64,000 nucleotides of DNA. Origin: Planctomycetota bacterium (GTDB lineage: Bacteria > Planctomycetota > UBA1135 > GCA-002686595). The notes under the pieces are model-generated. The model worked only from the letters and a program-made list of their open reading frames with translations, was not told the DNA's origin and did not search any database. A program made the position numbers and the translations under genes. Shown here piece by piece: positions 59,910 to 64,000 of the stretch. The stretch lies in NCBI GenBank assembly GCA_026692665.1, contig JAPLOF010000057.1:1-64000 (forward strand), in the 5' to 3' direction. How positions within the stretch are numbered: position 1 is the first letter of the stretch; the number at the start of each line of letters is the position of its first letter.

Positions 59910-60139
59910 CCGGGCAGGGTAGCGGTTCGAAAGACCCGAGGTGAAGCGCGGATCCGCGCACATGCGCCCTTGGAAGGCCCGGCAGGGCGCACGACGATCT
60001 CGGGGAGCGGGTTTCGCGCGGCGGGTTTCTTTTGCGTTCATGCCCCCGCAGCCCGCGCTCCGAATCGTAGAGTGCCCGTCCGTGCCGACCGGGAGGTGGA
60101 AACGCCTTCCCAGACAAGACCCGCCGCGAAGCGCCCAAC

Positions 60140-62629
60140 ATGCTGATCCCGATCGCCCTGGCGTTGCCCCTCGTGTTCGCCCCCGCGTCCCCCCAGACCG
60201 ACCTCGACGGCCTGGTGCGCGATCAGGCGGCGGCCGCCGCCGCGGCCGAGTCGATCGACGAGGTCTGGGGAGCGCTCGACGCGCTCTCCGCGGCCGCCGG
60301 CGACGACCGGCGCGCCCTGGATCAGGCGATCGACCGGCAACTCGCGGCCAGCGTCGGGCTTTCCCCGCGCGGGCAGCTCCTCCTGGTGGCGGCGCGCCTG
60401 CGCGGCGACGAGCCGGACGTCGGCGCGCTCGAGAAGCGCCTCCAGGCCCTGCTCGACGATCCGTCGGCCGAGATCGTGCGGTCCGCCGCCGGCCTCCTCG
60501 CCGATCCGGCGTTCCGCGCGCTGAAGGACACCGAGCTCGAGGCGGCTTGCGCCGCCCTGGCGAAGGTCGCGAAGAACGGCGACCGCGAACCCGAGGTGCG
60601 CATCGAGAGCGCGGTCGCGCTGCACACCTTGGGCCGGGCGGCGTCGCAGCGCGAGGCGCGCACCGAGCTCGTCGCGTTCCTCTCGTCGTCGGACGCGCGG
60701 CTGCGCGGGCTGGGCGCGATCGCCCTGGCGCGCGTCGGCGACATCGAGACCGGCCGAGCGGAACTCGAACGCCTCTCCTCGACGCCGGGGACCGAAGGCC
60801 GCCTCGCGCAGTCGTACCTGAAGCAGGAGGAGCTGCGCCGCTTCTACGACCGCCGCCAGAAGAACCTGCTCGACTACGCCAAGGAGAAGTCCGAGGGCGC
60901 CGAGCTCAAGGGCAGCCACGAGTCGCGCCTGCTCGAGCAGACGATGCGCCTGATCGAGACCTCGTCCCTCGAGGGCGAGAAGCAGACGCGCGAGAAGCTC
61001 GTCGACGCCGCGCTCGACGGCATGCTGCGCAGCCTCGACGAGCACTCGAGCTTCCTGACGTCGAAGTCGTTCCAGGACAACTTCGCCGAGGACCTGCTCG
61101 ACCCCGAGTACGGCGGCATCGGCGCCTACGTCGGCGAGGACCCGGAAGACGGGCTCTTCACCATCCGCCAGCCGATCTACTCGGGCCCGGCCTACAAGAA
61201 GGGTCTGCACTCCGAGGACAAGGTCGTCCGCATCGACGACTGGCCGACCTACACGGCGCAAGGCTCGAAGCCGCTCGACGACATCATCAAGCGCCTGAAG
61301 GGCAAGCCCGGCACCACCGTGAAGCTCTACATCTGGCGCCGCGGCATGGACTCGGGGCTGATCGACCGTCCGACCGAGGACATGGCGGTCGAGATCACGC
61401 GCGAGAAGGTCACCATCCCGCCGATGAAGACCGACCTCCTGCCGGGCGACGTCGGGCTCGTGCAACTCGACACGTTCAGCCAGGTCGCGGCCGAGGAGGT
61501 CGGCAAGGCGATCCAGGACATGAAGGCGCGCGGGATGAAGGCCTTCATCCTCGACCTGCGCCAGAACACGGGCGGCCTCCTCACGCAGGCGCGCGACGTC
61601 TCGAACCTCTTCCTGCCCAAGAAGAAGCTCGTCGTCTCGACCGAGAGCCGCGCCGGCGAGCCGCGCAAGCTCTTCACCACGAACGACCCGCTGATCCCCG
61701 AGGACATGCCCGTCGTCGTGCTGATCAGCCGATTCAGCGCCTCGGCCTCCGAGATCGTGGCCGGCGCCCTGCAGGACCACCAGCGCGCCGTGATCGTCGG
61801 CCAGCGCTCGTACGGCAAGGGCTCGGTGCAGGAACTGCTGCCGATCCCGGGCGAACGCGACGACGAATTCGAGGACGACAACAACAACGGTCGCCACGAC
61901 TCGTGGGAGAAGCTCACGAAGGACTACAACGGCAACGGCGAGTTCGACTTCGCGCCCCGCGCGCGCCTGACGGTCGCGCGCTACCGCCTGCCCTCGGGCC
62001 GCTCGATCCACCGCGAACGCGGCGAGGACGGGCGCATCCTGTCGGAAGGCGGCGTCGAGCCGCAGGTGAAGGCCGATCCGCAGCGCCTCGAGCCGGCCGT
62101 GATCACGGAGATGCGGCGCGTGCTGGGCACGAAGAAGATCCGCGACTGGCTCGACAAGGCCTGGGCCAAGGACAGCGCGGAGCTGACGCGCCTCGCGGTG
62201 TGCGACTTCGACGATCCCGCGCGCTATCCGGGCTTCGACGCGCTCTACAGCTCGCTCGAGACGACGCTCACGCCGCAGGACGTGCGCGAGCTCGTGCGCC
62301 GCGAGGTGCGCGGCCGCGCGCAGGACGTGCGCAGCGCGGCCTTCCCGGACGGCGACTTCCAGGACGACCCGATGCTCCAGGCGGCGATCGAGACCGCGCT
62401 GGAGAAGATGAAGTTGACGCCGAAGGACGTGCCGGAGTACGCGGCGACGTTCAAGGAGCGCGCGAAGCCCGAGGAGCGTCCGCTGCTGGCGGCGAACCTG
62501 ACCGACACGCAGCGCACGGATCTGCGGCATGCGCTGACGCTGCTGGGTGAGGCGCAGAGCGGGTCGAACCTGTCGGCGGACCGGCTGGCGGAGATCGAGC
62601 GGGCGCTCAAGGCTGTGCTGGACAAGTGA
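60140..62629 (+). CDS. S41 family C-terminal processing protease with HEAT-like N-terminal extension
   Basis: 829 residues, exported (MLIPIALALPLVFAPASPQ). Residues about 25-235 are Ala/Leu/Arg helical repeats resembling HEAT repeats. The protease follows: HSSFL-type linker (DEHSSFLTSKSF), a PDZ domain (IRQPIYSGPAYKKGLHSEDKV) and the S41 core (VGLVQLDTFSQVAAEEV, LDLRQNTGGLLTQA, SASASE at 533-538, Lys560 in YGKGSVQE). The Ser-Lys dyad is intact. An acidic, Asn-rich insert after the core (DDEFEDDNNNGRHDSWEK, KDYNGNGEFDF) looks like calcium-binding loops. A helical tail of about 180 residues ends the protein. It probably processes or degrades envelope proteins. The stop lies inside a large palindrome. 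Confidence 0.93.
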   Translation: MLIPIALALPLVFAPASPQTDLDGLVRDQAAAAAAAESIDEVWGALDALSAAAGDDRRALDQAIDRQLAASVGLSPRGQLLLVAARLRGDEPDVGALEKRLQALLDDPSAEIVRSAAGLLADPAFRALKDTELEAACAALAKVAKNGDREPEVRIESAVALHTLGRAASQREARTELVAFLSSSDARLRGLGAIALARVGDIETGRAELERLSSTPGTEGRLAQSYLKQEELRRFYDRRQKNLLDYAKEKSEGAELKGSHESRLLEQTMRLIETSSLEGEKQTREKLVDAALDGMLRSLDEHSSFLTSKSFQDNFAEDLLDPEYGGIGAYVGEDPEDGLFTIRQPIYSGPAYKKGLHSEDKVVRIDDWPTYTAQGSKPLDDIIKRLKGKPGTTVKLYIWRRGMDSGLIDRPTEDMAVEITREKVTIPPMKTDLLPGDVGLVQLDTFSQVAAEEVGKAIQDMKARGMKAFILDLRQNTGGLLTQARDVSNLFLPKKKLVVSTESRAGEPRKLFTTNDPLIPEDMPVVVLISRFSASASEIVAGALQDHQRAVIVGQRSYGKGSVQELLPIPGERDDEFEDDNNNGRHDSWEKLTKDYNGNGEFDFAPRARLTVARYRLPSGRSIHRERGEDGRILSEGGVEPQVKADPQRLEPAVITEMRRVLGTKKIRDWLDKAWAKDSAELTRLAVCDFDDPARYPGFDALYSSLETTLTPQDVRELVRREVRGRAQDVRSAAFPDGDFQDDPMLQAAIETALEKMKLTPKDVPEYAATFKERAKPEERPLLAANLTDTQRTDLRHALTLLGEAQSGSNLSADRLAEIERALKAVLDK

Positions 62630-62772
62630 GCACGTGAGCACGTGAGCAGCGCTTGCGCTGCGAACCACGGGTAACGAGAGGACAGCCCGAGATCCCAGCT
62701 GGGAACCGCGGGCTGTCCTCTCGTTGCTACTGGTTCGCAGCGCAAGCGCTGCTCACGTGCTCACGTACTCAC
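62626..62772. repeat. 147-bp long inverted repeat
   Basis: Centred at 62699. Arms of 64 bases (62626-62689 and 62709-62772) match with five mismatches around a 19-base loop, which itself holds CCCAGCTGGG. The left arm covers the stop codon of the S41 gene and the right arm covers the stop of the convergent permease gene (62769). The outer part of the arms is a tandem GTGAGCAC run. No U-tract is seen. It could end transcription from both sides. Confidence 0.87.
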
Positions 62773-63968
62773 ACCTTCGGCCTGTCCGGCCTTCCATCCT
62801 GGTCGGCGAGCTGCGCCAGCACCGGCAGGACGAACTCGCGCGCCAAGATGACGATCGTCGCCGTCAACGGCAGCGCGATGAGCAGCCCGAACATCCCCAT
62901 CGAGGCCGCGCCGGCCATCAACGAGAACAGCACCACGATGGGGTGCAGCCCCAGGCTGTTCCCGAGGATCTTCGGCAGCAGCACGTAGTTCTCGAGCGCC
63001 TCGCCCGCCATGAACACGATCCCGACGCGCACGAGGCTCGACACGACGCTGTGCTCGATCATCGACACCGCCAGGGCCAGCGCGAACCCGACGACCGACC
63101 CGACGAACGGGATCAGCGTCAGGAATCCCGTGCCCATCCCGATCAACAGGGCGTAGTCGACCTGCGCCGCGAAGAGCCCGACGGTGAGGAAGATCCCCTT
63201 CACGAAGCACACGAGCAGCCGGCCGCGGAAGAAGTTCGCCAGCACCTCGCCGATCTGTCCGCCGATCCGCGTCAGCCGCTCGCGGTCGCGGTTCGGCATG
63301 TAGCGCTGCACGAAGCGGTGGATGCGCTCGAGCTCGAACAGCAGGAAGTACGTGTAGATCGGCAGCAGGACGACCAGTCCCAGGAACGCGAACACCGAAC
63401 CGAAGACGTTCTTCACCACGAGCAGCGATCCGCCGACCGCGCGCCAGCCGAGGCTCGTCGCCTGCGACTGCTGTTCTTCCGTGAGCCACGAGGCCCACCA
63501 CTCGCGCACCAGGCCCATCACGCGATCGACGGTCAGGTCGTTGGCCGCGCCCGGTTCGAGCGGCTGCGCGCCGGGCTGTCCGTTCTGCGCGCCGGGCAGG
63601 AACTGCAGCAGCCAGTCGATCTCCTGCCGGTGATCGTGCAGCGCCTGCTCGAGGCGCACGCGCACCTTCGCGCCGAGCCCGTCGTCGCTGACGAGTTCGA
63701 GCGCGAGGCCGTGCCCCTGCCACCACACGACGAGCGCGAGCAGCGTGAACGCGACGGCCGCGCCGAAGAAGATGACGTTCACCGCGCGCGACCGCTTCCA
63801 TCCGCGCTTCTCGAGCGACAGGACGAGCGGGTGCAGCACGAAGGCCAGCAGGTATCCGAGGATCAGCGGGTTCAGGACCGCGCGCACGGACCACAGGAAC
63901 CAACCCACCAGGACGACGAGCACCGCCAGCGCGGCATTGCGCGCTGCGGGCGACAAGCGGTCGATCAT
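62769..63968 (-). CDS. AI-2E family (PerM-like) membrane transporter
   Basis: 399 residues. About eight membrane helices: two at the N-terminus (VLVVLVGWFLWSVRAVLNPL, then VIFFGAAVAFTLLALVV), a soluble loop at about 85-165, then the core with LPIYTYFLLFELERIHRF, GFLTLIPFVGSVVGFALAL, LPKILGNSLGLHPIVVLFSL and MFGLLIALPLTATIVIL. These match the AI-2E/PerM exporter family. The substrate is unknown. Its ATG overlaps a probable upstream stop as ATGA. Confidence 0.9.
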   Translation of the reverse strand: MIDRLSPAARNAALAVLVVLVGWFLWSVRAVLNPLILGYLLAFVLHPLVLSLEKRGWKRSRAVNVIFFGAAVAFTLLALVVWWQGHGLALELVSDDGLGAKVRVRLEQALHDHRQEIDWLLQFLPGAQNGQPGAQPLEPGAANDLTVDRVMGLVREWWASWLTEEQQSQATSLGWRAVGGSLLVVKNVFGSVFAFLGLVVLLPIYTYFLLFELERIHRFVQRYMPNRDRERLTRIGGQIGEVLANFFRGRLLVCFVKGIFLTVGLFAAQVDYALLIGMGTGFLTLIPFVGSVVGFALALAVSMIEHSVVSSLVRVGIVFMAGEALENYVLLPKILGNSLGLHPIVVLFSLMAGAASMGMFGLLIALPLTATIVILAREFVLPVLAQLADQDGRPDRPKV

Positions 63969-64000
63969 CGCTCGCCCTCGGCGCCCGCGGGCCCGAACAG
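63965..64000 (-). CDS. Possible 3' end of an upstream gene (partial)
   Basis: On the minus strand an open frame enters from the window edge, ends LFGPAGAEGER and stops with a TGA that overlaps the permease ATG as ATGA. Such overlaps are frequent here, so it is probably a real gene end. Only eleven residues are visible, so no function can be given. Confidence 0.4.
   Translation of the reverse strand: MFGPAGAEGER

Noticed and set aside
62626..62665. GTGAGCAC tandem copies read as a CRISPR or satellite array
   Set aside because: Only about three short copies without spacers; they are part of the left arm of the palindrome.

Overview
The window is visibly GC-rich, densely coded bacterial DNA, most likely from a planctomycete-type organism. 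This is an inference from gene content: secreted proteins ending in a Cys-rich 'ACPCGN' domain, a Hanks-type kinase fused to a SUMF1-like domain, choice-of-anchor and GIN-domain lipoproteins, and an exosortase-A-type exopolysaccharide locus. Many genes lack a clear Shine-Dalgarno, several start with GTG, and 4-nt ATGA/GTGA overlaps are common.

Layout. 1-7.2 kb: four large exported proteins (one cut by the window edge): a PPC-like protein, a beta-helix lipoprotein, a carbohydrate-binding-like protein and a secreted esterase; the last two share a C-terminal domain. 7.6-16.1 kb (minus): leuS, three tandem GIN-domain (DUF2807) lipoproteins, a glycosyltransferase-like membrane protein, an RNase R-like nuclease lacking cold-shock domains, a small membrane protein and tRNA-Arg(UCG). 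16.3-19.7 kb: tRNA-Ala(GGC), a kinase-SUMF1 fusion and an unrecognised exported protein. 19.9-23.5 kb (plus): lysS and a LolC/LolD-type ABC pair. 23.5-27.8 kb (minus): xseB, ispA, dxs, nadK, an isoprenoid precursor and NADP module. 28-34.6 kb: a B12-binding radical SAM protein, a 105-bp palindrome, a lipoprotein cytochrome c, an O-methyltransferase, a lone FecE-like ATPase, OsmC, an exported amidohydrolase and an SDR.

34.6-49.5 kb is the exopolysaccharide region. A sigma-54 activator with a degenerate receiver and a 1350-residue repeat protein run on the plus strand. Facing them is a minus-strand run from dTDP-rhamnose synthesis (rfbA, rfbD, rfbB; no rfbC) through export lipoprotein, chain-length protein, O-ligase/polymerase, amidotransferase and polysaccharide deacetylase. 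These last genes resemble the sets that accompany exosortase A, but no exosortase is present here.

49.8-51.6 kb: an Ada-like regulator/methyltransferase overlapping a RluA-like pseudouridine synthase whose catalytic Asp is replaced by Gly. 51.6-59.9 kb (minus): moaC, asd, accB, accC, a FecR-like lipoprotein, UDP-glucuronate decarboxylase, glmS and UDP-glucuronate epimerase, joining fatty-acid precursor supply to a second nucleotide-sugar set. 60-64 kb: a large S41 protease, a 147-bp palindrome, an AI-2E-family permease and the tail of another gene.

I saw no rRNA, CRISPR array, transposase, integrase or prophage. Function calls rest on motifs and family resemblance read by eye; no database search was possible.
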